Assembly: GCA_036250225.1 (NCBI GenBank)
Contig: JAPZLL010000033.1
Span: forward strand, 1-64,000
DNA length: 64,000 nucleotides
Direction: 5' to 3'
Origin: Cercophora sp. LCS_1
Taxonomy: Eukaryota; Ascomycota; Sordariomycetes; Sordariales; Lasiosphaeriaceae
Below the pieces are notes generated by a model. It made no database searches. It was given only the letters and a program-made list of their open reading frames with translations, and was not told the DNA's origin. How positions within the stretch are numbered: position 1 is the first letter of the stretch; each line of letters opens with the position of its first letter. Of the stretch, positions 33,635-44,933 are shown one piece after another. The position numbers and the translations under genes were made by a program.

Positions 33635-35425
33635 TTACAAGCTCTTCCAAAGTCTCTGCCATAGCGGGAGGTGGTCATACTCTCCCTTGTTCACCTGTCT
33701 TCCATCGTCGAGATCCCTGCGCCTGCCAGACTGCAAGTCCACCTCGTGCGACCGCCACAACTTGGTCTTGAAGACAAACTTGTAGACAAAATAGATGACG
33801 GGGAAGAGCGGCAACAGAATGTAGGCGTCCACAAAGTTGCCGGCATCAAAAGGCGCAAGTGTACCCCAACCCTGAACGAACGCCAAAAAGACATTGGATG
33901 CGAGGCCAAAGTAGGCATTGTAGGGGTACCACAAAGACTGGAACGGAAGCTCGGTCTCGTGGTGGCCTTGCTTCTTCCAGGCTGAACGGAACCGGATGTG
34001 GATCAAGCTGATGGAGCCCCAGACTAGGAATGTCGAGACACCACTGAGATTGACAATGTAGCCGTAGGCCTTGCTGGCACCGGTGCTGATGTTCATCATG
34101 CTGAGGGCGCCGCAGGCGTTGGTAAAGATGATGGCGTAAACGGGGACGCCACGCTTGTTGGTGTAGCCCAATAACTTGGGGGCCTTGCCACTCTGGGCCA
34201 TGAAGAGGATGGTGCGGCTGGCGATGTAGATAGAGCTATTCACAGCGCTAAGCACGGTGATGAAGATGAAGGCATTGATGAGATGCACGCCGTTTTCCCA
34301 GCCAGCATTCTGGATAGCGACCGTCATGGGGCTGCGAAGAGCGCGGCTGGTGCCGCCGATCAAGCCAGGGGCGTTGGAGGGGCATGTGAGGCCAAAGAAG
34401 AACGCGCTGCCCATGTAGACGACGAGAATGCGGATGAAGACTTGGCGGATGGCAAGCGGGACGGCCTTGCCAGGGTTCTTGGTCTCGGTAGCGGCCACGG
34501 CCACGGATTCGACGCCGGCGTAGAAGGTCGAGCAGAAGACGAAAACAGAGGCAACACCACGGAAGCCGTCGGCAAAAGCGCCAGGATCGCGCCAGTACGA
34601 GAATCCAATGCCCTCGACGCCCTTGATGCCGCCGGAGGCATAACTATTGAAACCGTCAGAGCCAGCCACACAAATCCCACTCTCAGGCAACCCACATGAT
34701 GCTGAACAAAAAGTATGCGATCAGACCGATAAGCTTGAGCAGCGCTAGCCAAAACTCGGCCTCGCCGAAAGTCTCGACACCGAGGAGCTGGAATCCCAAG
34801 AACGCGAACTGCGGAAGTGAGGCGTTAGCCATCGTCAGACGCAGATCGGACATGGCAATGCACTTACCCAGAAGATCAAGAAGTACCCGTAAAGCGGCAC
34901 CTTGTCGCTCCAGAACACACACACGCTGGAAATGACGTTGTACTCGTTGGCGAGGACGCAAAACCAGATGATGAAGTAGTTCCAGCCAACAGCCACGCCA
35001 AACGCCTTGTCGATGAAGCGGTCGCCGAGATCAGCGAACGCGCCGCCGCTGGGGTACAGCGTAGTGAGCTCGCCCAAGCTCTGCATGATGGAAAAAGCAA
35101 TGATACCTATCACGCCAAAGCCAATGATGAGCGACGCCGGTCCGCCAGCCGCCAATGCACCGCCTGAGCCGACCAGCAGTCCAGGTCCGATAATGCCAGC
35201 GAGTGCCATCATGGAGAGATGGCGGGTCTTGAGGCCGCGCTTGACACCGCTGTTGGGGTCGATGTCGCGGAAGTCACCCGACTCGTCGGAGCCGGACCCG
35301 TAGGCGCCGGCCTCCTGGTCGTCGATCAAGGCATCGTTCTTGTGGTCCGGCCGTTGTGGGACAGACATGGTTCCGAATTGACTCTGGTGATTCGGGGTGG
35401 TGGGGAGGAGAGAGTCGGATTCCAT
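33635..35425 (-). CDS. YAT-family amino acid permease
   Basis: Three exons, 34868-35425, 34696-34808 and 33635-34643, with introns of 59 and 52 nt; 559 residues. A charged cytoplasmic N-terminus leads to KRGLKTRHLSMMALAGIIGP (about residues 61-80), the signature opening of fungal amino acid/GABA permeases. About twelve transmembrane helices follow, including FGVAVGWNYFIIWFCVLANE, the EGIGFSYWRDPGAFADG loop and FYAGVESVAVAATETKNP. It imports amino acids with protons across the plasma membrane; the substrate cannot be told. The second intron uses GTGGGT, chosen because it alone keeps the frame. The upstream plus strand has a 12-nt A run at about 35440. Intact. Confidence 0.93.
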
Positions 35426-37985
35426 GAACCGCTGGGGGAAAAAAAAAAAAAAGCTGGAAGCCCCACGAGTGCGGGAGGGATCGACGTATATACGGCCCAG
35501 ACTTCAGGGTCCGGCAAACAAGCTTGTCAAGCTCGACGTGCAGCGCAGCGTAGCTGTGGAGGGTGGCGACCAGGTCAAAGGATGCAAGCCGAGGCGCCGC
35601 CCGCCATCCATGGGGTCATTCCCCGCGATGCAAACTGCGGTGGGCGTCTGTACGACGCCGCATGGGGAATCGCTAGGCGCGCCTTCGCCAGACAGCACAC
35701 GACCGATCTCTTCGTCGCATGGCAGTCCTGATGCGTGCTAACGTCGCGACAGCCAAGTTTAGCGCTTGGGCTGTTAACGCGCCTGGTGTGTCACCACTGC
35801 TGCCATGGATCGCGCAATCCTGCCGGATCCATTCAGGACTCAAGGGCATCCTTTCCACAGCCGAGACCGCGCCGCTCTCATTGGCTGAGTGATAAGGTGC
35901 ATCCCGCGCTCTCCCAGCATCTGGCTCTGCACGTGCGAAGTGACATAACAAGATCCACACCGCACCGCATTCTTTTGCTTGTTTGGTTCATCAAGCTGGG
36001 AAGCTTCAGCTGTTGCCTCGTCAGGGCGAGGTCCAGGCCGTCGGAATCCGGCGGACTCGGTCGGATGGTGGGCAGAGCCATTGAGCGGATCATTCCGCGC
36101 TACAGCTTGGGCCGCAGTTGGACCCGTCTGGTGGAGATGCGGGGCAAAAAAAAAACCCCAACAAAGGGGACAAAGGTCCGGTGCGCGAATAGTCGACCAA
36201 GGAGGTGTCAAGATGTTTGTGTCATTTTCCGGGACAATGGTGGAAGCTGAGCCCTCTTGCCCAATTGCTGCGCTTCGCTGGAAGACACAGCGAGCTTCGC
36301 AGCCACAACTGGGCTCTCCAAGCTTCCCGGAGCTCCTCCCCAAAAAGCTTGCTGTCTGCCAAGCCCGCCGCCAGTGACCCCCACAGCAGAGGTGGACCCA
36401 TGACGGCATCGTTTGCGGGGGTGGTCGGCAGACCAGATCCCGACGCCAGGTCACTAGCCTCCAGCTTGGGCGCTCACCTGACTCCTCACCGATTCGTCTC
36501 AACGATCAAGAGCCTCACGTTCGTTTTCTCCACGAAGTCGACGCCCAAAACACCTCATCACGCTGCCAAGCTAGACCTACTAGACCTATGAGATTGGGCA
36601 TAGCGCAGGCTCCCGAACACCTCCCCCAGACCGCTAGACAATTTTGAAGGTAAAAGCGTCTCGCTGGCCTTCAAAAAGCGGGGTCGCAGGCGGTAGAAAT
36701 CGCATCCTGCGTCTGCAGATTTGCGACACGCTGGTAAATCCGGAAATGGGTGTAAATACTGTTACCAATTTCGTGCTCTTTCCCAGGCTCTACTGGCACG
36801 CGTGGCCGGGAGTCTTGTGGGTCTCCGGTGGTCCTCCATGACTCCGGAAAGGTCATCCCATGCGTTATTGAAGCTCAAACCCCGACAGTTTACGCATTAG
36901 AGTTACATTGAAGGAGAGCATGAAAGACTCGTGACGGCGTGACCACTGCTTTCAAGACAGGAAAGGGACCGCTAGTACCTACCTGATTGGGGACTGGCTT
37001 GACGTCGAGCCATGAGCGCCGCAGGGAAGGCAGGAAGGCAAGGTAGGTAGCAACTTCCCATCAAGCTGGACAAACCCTGCATTCAAAGCTCCGTCCTAGG
37101 GCTGCCACAGACTCCTCTCAATCCTTGAAGCGATATGGTGTTGAACAAGGATCGAAATACTTGGACACATGGTGAACACGAATTCCATGGTCACACAACC
37201 AAATGCTCTTACTGCTATTTATAAATCCCACCCCCAAACCGATAAATAAATAAAGCTTCAGTCTCGCCCCGGCCTTCCAGCCAGTCGTTTGGCGCTGCCA
37301 AACTCGCTCAAGACATATCCAGGTTGCCCCTGCGACCTCCCATATTGGATGCCAAGCCTGGAGATACTGGCGGCCGGAACAAGGGAGTGACATGGCAGCC
37401 TTTATATAAAGATTGTGCCGATACGAGAGTACCTTAATTTCCGGTGGATGCAGGGACGGGCCTTGAGTGAAGTGCAGTACATTTCATGGCAAATGGTTTG
37501 ACCTGTAAGGTATGTGATTCTTCAGAAATTGTTGTCAGAGATTGTTTGCAGGGTACACGCACCAAAATGCAGTTGGCTGGTCTCCGGAAGGCGCCAGAGC
37601 ACCTCGGCGACCAAGATGCATTCTAAGGTGAGGGGCCGTTGGTGGCGAGAACGACATCTCCCCTTCTCCTACGAGAACTGGTGGATGGGGTTTGTCAATT
37701 CCTCGGTCTCTGGCCCTTGAGGCGCGTCTCGGCTCCACTCAGTGGTTGTTCTTCAATAACCTACCACAGTGGCTCTAAGATCCCAGCACTCGATGGCGGG
37801 GCACCATCACAAGATGGGATGAAATCGACGAGTGATGGGTTGTTGCCAAACAGGACCCCGCTACTCTTGCGCCGATCTCTACGACAACTAAATGCCAACT
37901 TGTCAAGAGTGCTTGCTGCATCTCACCCAGAACTAAACAACGACAAACCACCTACCCGTCAATTTACGAGAGGCCAACGCCCACA
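35426..37985. other. 2.5-kb gene-poor region
   Basis: I read all frames and found no family-like protein, splice-linked exons, tRNA or clear repeat. Short pyrimidine/purine runs occur (A12 near 35440, A9 near 36150). It likely contains the permease promoter at its left end and the leader of the next gene at its right. Confidence 0.45.
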
Positions 37986-38969
37986 ATGGAAACACTCGCC
38001 GGTGACTGGCGAGAGGGGGATGTTGCTAACCTCAAACCTGCTCGACTGTTTACGGCAGAGCAACGGGACGGCCTCCTCCAACCGATTGGGGAGGGGATGG
38101 CAACTTACCTGGATCGACAGGCCTGTAGACATCCGGTGATTATCGTTCGACGTATTTCAACAAAATCGACGCACGTATTAATATCTACCATATCATCCCA
38201 TGGCTCGCAATACTCATCAGAGCGGGGGGTAATTCGCCCTAATCTTCCTTGGGAACAAAGCAGAAATCGCGACAAAAATCCTCAGCACTTCCGTGCCATG
38301 TGCCAAAGTGTCGGACCCGCGATGTCGCGACACCAGACCCTACACCTCGAGAATGGCGCGGTCTTGCCCAAGTCAACCGCATCGTGGGTTAACATCCAAA
38401 AAGTTTGGGTTGTGCCGCTGGGGGTGCTACGACTGTTCTCCTCAGACGGCGGGGAGCAATGGGTGCCACGGTTGCGTAAAGACAGCCTTCTCGACTTGCA
38501 GCTGCACATGAGCAAGGAATGCAGCCAGTGGAAGGTGCACATGCAGAAGCTTCTGGATCTGGAACCAAACCCGACAGCGTTTCCAACGGCCACGGACAAG
38601 AATTTGAGCTGGGCTGAGATCGCCGCCGCGATGACCACGGTGTCAGCTCGGCGACGAAACACGGAAGAGGAGCAGGCGACGTCATCTGGTTCTGAAGGGA
38701 AAACAAGCACCAGCAAAATCTCACCCCATGTTCGAGCAGGCGGGGCCGTGGAAGACGACAACTCCTCCAATGTAGATGAGGCTGGCGCCCCGAGACCTTC
38801 ATGGGCGTCTGTCAGCGTTGCACCCCCTTCCGAAATGGTTCCGAGTGTCAGGAGATGGCTGGTATTGAAGCGGCGTGAAGCCACGCCACAATCGTCAACC
38901 TCGTGCCAAACTAGTACTCTCACCCTTGCCACGCTTCTACAGAAAGAAACACAGCCTCATGTTCGGTAG
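37986..38969 (+). CDS. Hypothetical protein with KOW/SH3-like N-terminal domain
   Basis: Intronless, 327 residues. The first 110 residues (GDWREGDVANLKPARLF, then RHPVIIVRRISTKSTHVLIS) resemble small beta-barrel domains recurring in uncharacterised fungal proteins of the pattern 'HPVxIxxxxxxTAxVLIxTS'. A conserved-looking SWVNIQKVWVVPLGVLRLF follows at about residues 136-154. The C-terminal half is low-complexity and charged (EEEQATSSGSEGKTST), probably disordered. No catalytic motif. The alternative frame on the minus strand is also long, but it has no such domain logic. The start ATG is preceded by an A/C-rich leader. Confidence 0.6.
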   Translation: METLAGDWREGDVANLKPARLFTAEQRDGLLQPIGEGMATYLDRQACRHPVIIVRRISTKSTHVLISTISSHGSQYSSERGVIRPNLPWEQSRNRDKNPQHFRAMCQSVGPAMSRHQTLHLENGAVLPKSTASWVNIQKVWVVPLGVLRLFSSDGGEQWVPRLRKDSLLDLQLHMSKECSQWKVHMQKLLDLEPNPTAFPTATDKNLSWAEIAAAMTTVSARRRNTEEEQATSSGSEGKTSTSKISPHVRAGGAVEDDNSSNVDEAGAPRPSWASVSVAPPSEMVPSVRRWLVLKRREATPQSSTSCQTSTLTLATLLQKETQPHVR

Positions 38970-39493
38970 AGATGAACTCCTTTCTGCAGCCTACAAGGTA
39001 CGCCTTTACGACACCCAGGCACGACTGAGGCGCACCGGGGACGGCCTTCGAGGGAGAACCGTTGAACGGGCACGGCATTCGAAAGCCCGCTACGTCGCCC
39101 CTTGGTTAGCTTTTCGTTGAGCAGGCAACCTCGAGCTTTTGAGGTGGTGGCGTTGCTCGGTCTGCTCAATCTTTCGCTTGGGTGGCACTGAACCAGGCGC
39201 CATAACCCTTTCCACTACTTGGTTCCCGAATCAAGAACGCCTCGGTCCACGGCTTGACGTTCAAGAGTGACGACACTTTCGGCGCGGTTTAGCTGTTGGG
39301 CACGAAACCCGAGCTGCCGGTTTCTGGCTCAACACGGTTTGTTCATTGAGGATTATATTTCCAGCTCGCCAGCAAGAACCGCCCCCTGTTTTCAACAACC
39401 TGGAAATCCCCCGTCCCCCAATCCCCGCCACTTCGGCCCCCGGAGCTTTGTCGTAACATGTAACTATGGAATTCCCAATCAGACATACTTAAT
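38970..39493. other. Intergenic, nothing recognised
   Basis: Between the 3' end of the hypothetical gene and the 3' end of the broken regulator. No gene or repeat was seen. Confidence 0.4.
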
Positions 39494-41442
39494 TCAGGTA
39501 TCTATGTCAGAGGAAGCATGCCGCCTCACTCTCCTTGTGATATTCTCATACCCTTCCTCTCTGCTCCCGCGCCGACACGTAAACACAGCCTCCTCATCCA
39601 GTCCGTCAGGTAACGTGATCCTGACGTCCAAGACTCTCCTCTCCCTTGGCACTATCGTCCCACCCCAAAGTTCTGTGTTATCGCCCTCCTCAATCCTCAG
39701 AACCTCCTCCGCCACAGCCGCCGCAAACATTGAGTCCCAGGCTCCCTCTCTGCTCGGGACCACGCGAAGAAAAGCGATAGCTCGAGACCTGATATCATGA
39801 TATCTGCAATGCAAAGCGGTGAAGTATAAGGGCGCTATCCAGCCCACGTCGGCAGCGAAGGAGGACTTGTCCGCGCCGTTGCCAAACACGGGATCCGTTG
39901 AGCTGTGTATCTTATGGACAGACTGTAGGAAATCTGTGGCCTGGCTGAGGATTGAGACGAAGCTCTCGTGGTGTTGGTCATACGCCATTTCATCATCAGG
40001 GGCAAGGCATGTCGCGCAGAGGATCGTAGCCATGGTGTAATGGAGCAGGAGAAGTTGATACCCAAGGTTTGCGAGATTGTTGGACAGCTTGGTGGTGTTT
40101 TGGTAGGCGCCCCGCCAGGCCGTGAGTTGGAACTTGAGGTCGAGTCCGCAGTCGAACATGGATGCTGCTGGGGAGAGCCCGTCCAGTTGTCGTGAGGCAT
40201 CCGCGAGATGGAAAATCGAACCAAGAAAGTGGTCAAGGTGGTCTCTTGTCTAGGAGACAGAGTCGAAGGCTACCGGCAGATAGTGACGTTTGATGGAAGG
40301 GGTAAGTTGGTGTCTAGGCCCAAAGTGGCCAGCTAGCAGACTCATCCTCGTGAACGTCTGGATGAGAACCTCATCGGCAACGGCGAGGCTCTGAGGGCCG
40401 TCTATCGAGAGCTCCGACAACATTCTGAGCCCGGATTGAAGATGGGCAGTCCCGGTCTTGTAGCGACCTCGCAGGAACTCGAGGCAAGCGAAAAGAATGC
40501 AAGAGATGAGTATGATCCGTAGCGATCCCTTATTCCTGTGCCCAACAGGCCGCAGTATTGAACTGGTGATGAACGACACACACACATTCTGAGCGCAGTG
40601 GTCGGCCTGGAAGGCCGACCTACAGGCTGAGCTTCCTCTGATCGGAGGTAGACATAGGAAACGACGACGATAACAACGTAGGAAGACGACGTAGGGAGAC
40701 AACGTAGGAAGACGACGTAGGAAAACAACGTAGGAAAACGACAACGCACCTCGTCACCCCCGGAACTTCGTTATGGTGGTGAGTTGTTCTGTTCAATCTA
40801 AATCTGAGGCGCTGGCGCGACACTTATGTCCAGGCGTCACGTGCCGAGCACGTGACAGCCTGTTGCTCACCACCGTGACTATGTACAAAAACGGAAAGGC
40901 AACCGCAGGCCAGCTCTCCTTAGCCGTCACCCCAAGTCAGTATATAGCTGATGGCTTTGCTGTACTCCTCCAACGTAAACTTGCTGTGATCTCCCGAGTT
41001 GTGACCAGTCATCGCGGCCTTGTGGAGCGAACTGAGGGCCACCATGGCGTGGAAGATAGGTGGTTCACCTGCACTGGCTTGGAGTACGAGGACGCCCCAG
41101 AACTGGGAGCCGAACGGACCTGGTAACTTGAGAGAAGTTCGATGACGGTACCACTCGACATGCAGCTGCTGATTGGCAGTTGGACTGCAACGCCCGAATC
41201 GGAGCGCTTTCGTTGGTGCGGCGGTGCTTCCGCCTCCCCAGACCCCATACCCTTGACATGGCTTGTTGGCGTAGATACATCTTTTGCAAGATGGGCGCCC
41301 CTCGTCGCACTTCACCTTGCGAGCTCTGGGAAGTGGTGAGAAGACGACGACAGCCGGGACTTGTATGCTTGCAGGTTTGGCAACCCGTCTTGACTTTTGG
41401 CCTCGATCGCCCATATAGGGGTTTGGCTTTCCTTCTAGGCAT
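39494..41442 (-). pseudogene. Zn2Cys6 transcription factor gene, disrupted
   Basis: The start MPRRKAKPLYGRSRPKVKTG leads to the zinc cluster CQTCKARKVKCDEGRPSCKRCIYANKPC when a 43-nt intron (about 41329-41371) is removed. That intron would have to use a GC donor (GCATAC), either a rare GC-AG intron or a mutated GT. The fungal-specific middle domain continues with FHAMVALSSLHKAAM. It stops at 40920 inside a segment unlike the protein and resumes at about 40540 with LRIILISCILFACLEFLRGRY. A TAG at 40250-40252 then interrupts it, after which the same frame reads TRDHLDHFLGSIFHLADASR and runs to 39494. The roughly 370-bp interruption contains paired hairpins and a 13-bp tandem repeat. With one insertion and one nonsense codon the gene is probably dead. 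Its intact ancestor would be a nuclear DNA-binding regulator. Confidence 0.78.
40600..40856. repeat. Hairpin-bounded segment with 13-bp tandem repeats inside the regulator pseudogene
   Basis: At 40600-40620 and 40836-40856 lie two perfect hairpins, each with 9-bp arms and a 3-nt loop (GGTCGGCCT-GGA-AGGCCGACC and GTCACGTGC-CGA-GCACGTGAC). Between them, 40673 to about 40745 holds five to six copies of a 13-bp unit, ACRACGTAGGRAR. The segment lies where the transcription-factor reading frame is interrupted. No coding capacity. Confidence 0.7.
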
Positions 41443-42009
41443 CTCACCCACTTTTTGTGATATCATGAGGAGATTTGGATCGAGATGTTGCGACGCCGAG
41501 CTGACCGACAATGACGAGGTGGCGCGGACTTAGCCGGATTTAAGGTTCCAAAGTACCCGTACAAAACAATCACACTTATGGCAGGCTCAATCTTGACAGG
41601 GACGGGAGTTGACTGAGGCCCTGCAACGGCGGTAGTTCCTTCCAGATCCAAACATGGAAGGCGACGGGAGGTGCGTCAAGTTGCCAGTAGGAAACGGGGA
41701 ATCTCTCCCAGTCCCAATGGCGGAGCTGACTCTTCCTCCATCACCACAATCACCCGCATCACCAGCAATCACCACTATCATCACCCACCATCCGGGCGGC
41801 GCTCCAGTTGCCGAGACACTTCAAGCCATTTCCTCACACGATCGGTGGTTAAGATCGCTCCCAAGGGTTCCATATCTAAGGTATGCAGCTCGCCGTTGGA
41901 ATCCCAGTTTCCTCTACTGTGTTCGACGCTCATCTGACCAGCACACTCCACGATTCCCCAGCCCGCGCGCATAAGAGACATAGGTCAAAGAAAACAGCAG
42001 TTGAGCAAC

Positions 42010-42792
42010 ATGGCCAATATGCCCCCTAACGACCCTCCGCCCCCACAAGAGACGGCTGCTAGACCTTCGCCACCGAGCGGTAACCAAGCACCGGCCAAAG
42101 ACGCGGCGTCCACCGGTCCATTTCTCCCCGGCAGCTTCAATATCGGTTTCGAAGTTGGCGTGGCTGCCTCGGCCGTCATATTCTCCCAACCGCCTGGCGG
42201 CCTGGCATCGGTAGAGAAGTGGATTTCGGGCGGCATCATGACTTTCTTGAAGGCCATGAGATCTGTCCCCCGCGAGGATTGTCCGGAGCTGGCAAGGTTT
42301 TGGATGGATATAGTCACCGAATGAGTCAACGCCGTCGTCAGTGCCATCAATGGGCCCACTCCCGCCATCCAAATATGGGGCCGCATGTTTTCCTCGTGGC
42401 CTCCCCGGGGCTTGGACGCGCTACCCGCCACATCCCAGTAGGCCTTCAACAGTCTGTCCATCGCAGCGCTCAGTGACGTCGTGCACACACTTATCCTCCT
42501 ACCGCCTCAGTCGGCGCCCAGGGTGGCTGAGACGCTGATCAGTGCCCTGGAAAGCTTGACGAAGATCATCGCGGAGGCGCCGACGCATAAGAGGAAGAGG
42601 AAGATGGCTTCGAGGGCTTCAACCGCCGCCGCTCTTCTGTCTGCGGCGGTGCCCAGCAACATTGGCAGTGCCAACGGGGACAAGGGAACCACCGTGGCCA
42701 CCAGGGCCGATCCCAGCGTTAGGAGGGCTCAGGTTGCGTCGGCACAGCTAAACACGTATACTCGGGGGCAGGGTCAAGGCGGCTCAGGATGA
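42010..42792 (+). pseudogene. Unknown protein gene with two in-frame stops
   Basis: One frame runs 261 codons from ATG 42010 to 42792, broken by TGA at 42322 (codon 105) and TAG at 42439 (codon 144). Protein-like sequence lies before (FNIGFEVGVAASAVIF, ISGGIMTFLKAMRSVP), between (VNAVVSAINGPTPAIQIW) and after the stops (AFNSLSIAALSDVVHTLIL, VAETLISALESLTKIIAEAP). The last 60 codons are basic and alanine-rich. The stops could derive from CGA and CAG by C-to-T changes. An alternative is a 129-nt intron (42313-42441) removing both stops in frame, but its donor (GTCACC) is poor and no branch site is visible. Family unknown. Confidence 0.55.
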
Positions 42793-44142
42793 AAAAGACT
42801 GTTTAGCAGTTTGATCAGGGAGCATTGGGGATCCGATTATGACGAGGGCGTTGAGGTTTCTTGGGCTTCGCGGTTTTCCCCTGTCAATAATAGCGCTGCA
42901 TTTTGCGCTCCCCTTGAGCTCCATTACACGCGCGTGGCTGTAAGCGTTTGAAAGTGGCCAGTACCTCAAAAGGCAAAAATAAAAGTTAGAAAGGCAGCAA
43001 GGCATGGTTCCCGTCCAATTCGACAAGTATAGAATCGTAGATACTAACGCCTCAAAGTCCCAGCAAATACGGAGATTAATGTTCAGTCGCTGCCTCCTGC
43101 GTGATATTCGTGGGGTCAAGCTATATAGGTAATGATTTGTGGTTAAGATTATTTATTGGACCGGGTGTGAGAGAAAGAAAACTAAGAGGCGCCAAAAAAA
43201 AAAAAAGCGCTCGTCAGGAATTGTTAGTGGTGAGCCTCGCGTACGGCACAGCAATGCTCAGCGCCACCTTGATTCCCCGGGTAGGCTTCGAGACGCCTGC
43301 CTGAAATGGAAGCTGCGGATTTCGAGAGCTCCTTTGAAAACCGCTTGTTTCAAGTTCAGTGATCGCGATGCCCAGACACCCGGGATATGACCGAGGGGGA
43401 ATCCTGGACACCGCCATCACCTCGGAGTTCTGGAAGTGGCCGCCTGGGAATTCAGTGTGACTCATCTTAGGAATACCGGCGTCCTATGCATCGTTTTTCA
43501 TCAAGTCAACGTGGGTTTTCTGCTGCAGGACCCTTCGACAGTATTGCAACATGGAATGCTATGATGACAACATGACAAGAAAAGCGATTTTGAAGTCAAA
43601 AGCTTCGCACCTCTTCACGCTCACAACCCCTGTAACGCATCTTTGCTCCCTCGCGACGATCTTCAACCCGTTGGCGACCCATTGCTGACGGAGGATTTCC
43701 CACTGTGGCTTCTCCCATTGAACTGTTCCGTCGACCCAAAACATGGAACGTCACGGTGCCAAGCTTCTCCAGTTCTGCGCCGTATTCCATTCCATCAAAG
43801 CATTTCTGTCCATTCATCACTGCCGGTTTGTCGGATAAGCTCCGCTCAGTCCGACCGCATGTTGTAATCGGACTAAACGCCGCAACCACGCATGCCCAAA
43901 CCCTTGTCTTTACGCCTCTTCAAGCCGGATTCCGGTTTGCACGGTTTCTTTTACGCAACGTCTTCAACAATCTGAACTCCGAGCAACATCATGGAAAAGC
44001 TCATCCACACTACCGCTGCGGAAAAGCGGAAAGGAGTCGGGTTTCGTACCTAACCAGTCAACATCGTTCAGGGATTCAACTCCCACCACGCGGCAGCGCC
44101 GATGGCGCCCCTGAGGCTGCGAGCGGTCGGAGCAGCAGACAA
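42793..44142. other. Gene-poor region, nothing recognised
   Basis: No family-like frame. It includes a 12-nt A run near 43193-43204. The right end is presumably the promoter of the six-cysteine peptide gene. Confidence 0.4.
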
Positions 44143-44149
44143 GTATAAA
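44143..44149 (+). promoter_or_regulatory. Probable TATA box of the secreted peptide gene
   Basis: TATAAAG in a GC-rich setting, about 125 bp before the ATG at 44274, followed by a CA-rich leader (ACACATCACAACAACA...). This layout is typical of strongly expressed fungal genes for small secreted proteins. Confidence 0.55.
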
Positions 44150-44273
44150 GCCCCTGAAGAAGCTCTCTTCTTCGATTTCTGTTTTGACCACACATCACAA
44201 CAACAGTCTTCCGCATCCTTACAAACAACTTCACCCAAACACAATCAAAAACCCAATCAACACCACCGCAGAC

Positions 44274-44497
44274 ATGAGGTTCTTCGTCTTCGTTGTCGGC
44301 ATCATCGGAATGCTTGCCAGCTCCGCTGTCGCGCAGAGCGACTGCGTCAAGCGATGCAACGAGTTCTACGAGGGCTGCCGGAACGCCGAGGGTACCCACG
44401 AGTACTGCGACGCTCTCCGCAGTAAGTACCACCGACCAGAGGAAGAGGTAACAACAGCTAACTTTGTTCAACAGACAGCTGCTTGACAGGCTGCTAA
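44274..44497 (+). CDS. Small secreted six-cysteine peptide
   Basis: Two exons, 44274-44421 and 44475-44497, with a 53-nt intron (GTAAGT...GCTAAC...CAG), encode only 56 residues. Without splicing the frame loses its last two cysteines. Residues 1-20 are a signal peptide ending SSAVAQS. The mature 36 residues hold six cysteines at about 24, 28, 35, 45, 52 and 56, with CxxxC at both ends (CVKRC ... CLTGC), as in helical-hairpin peptides but with an extra pair between. It is the size and shape of an effector or antimicrobial peptide; no named family recognised, and activity is not claimed. A TATA box and CA-rich leader precede it. Confidence 0.75.
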
Positions 44498-44701
44498 GGG
44501 GGTCGAGGACTTACAGGGGAGCTATGATACTTGGAGACAATGAATACCGGGATTGAGCAAAGACGGGCGTGCTACGTCGCCGTCGACAAGGATGAAATAG
44601 TCATAACCTCCAACCAAGTATGCAGAAATGAAGCCTCGGGCATTCCCACGGACTGTCTTCCCCGTCGGTGAACGTAAATCTTTGCCCTTCCAAACTGTTC
44701 C

Positions 44702-44933
44702 ATGACCAAGCACGTCGCGGCCGTCGCAGCCCTCCAGCTCGTCGAGCAAAAGAAATCTTCTTTGACGATCTCGTCCAAGAAGAACACCACTGTAATCGAC
44801 GGCTAGACACCCTCAGGCGAGCCGATCCTCCGCGCGCCCAAAACCAAGGCCTCGGTCCTCAAGCTCTTCACCCACGCCGCCGTTGAAGACGACAACTCCC
44901 TCGTCGTCAATCAGCAGCGGACGATGCAATCTT
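44702..44933 (+). pseudogene. Beta-lactamase/transesterase (serine hydrolase) fragment
   Basis: From ATG 44702 the frame reads MTKHVAAVAALQLVEQKK, matching the S-x-x-K helix region of LovD-like/class C beta-lactamase-type esterases (the catalytic Ser should lie just before TK and here is Met). A TAG at 44804 interrupts. The same frame resumes GEPILRAPKTKASVLKLFTH, equivalent to the family segment 'xPxxxITLRHLLTHTAG', and then decays. No Tyr-x-Asn motif or C-terminal half follows. It is a short dead fragment; the family call rests on the order of these two motifs. Confidence 0.5.
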
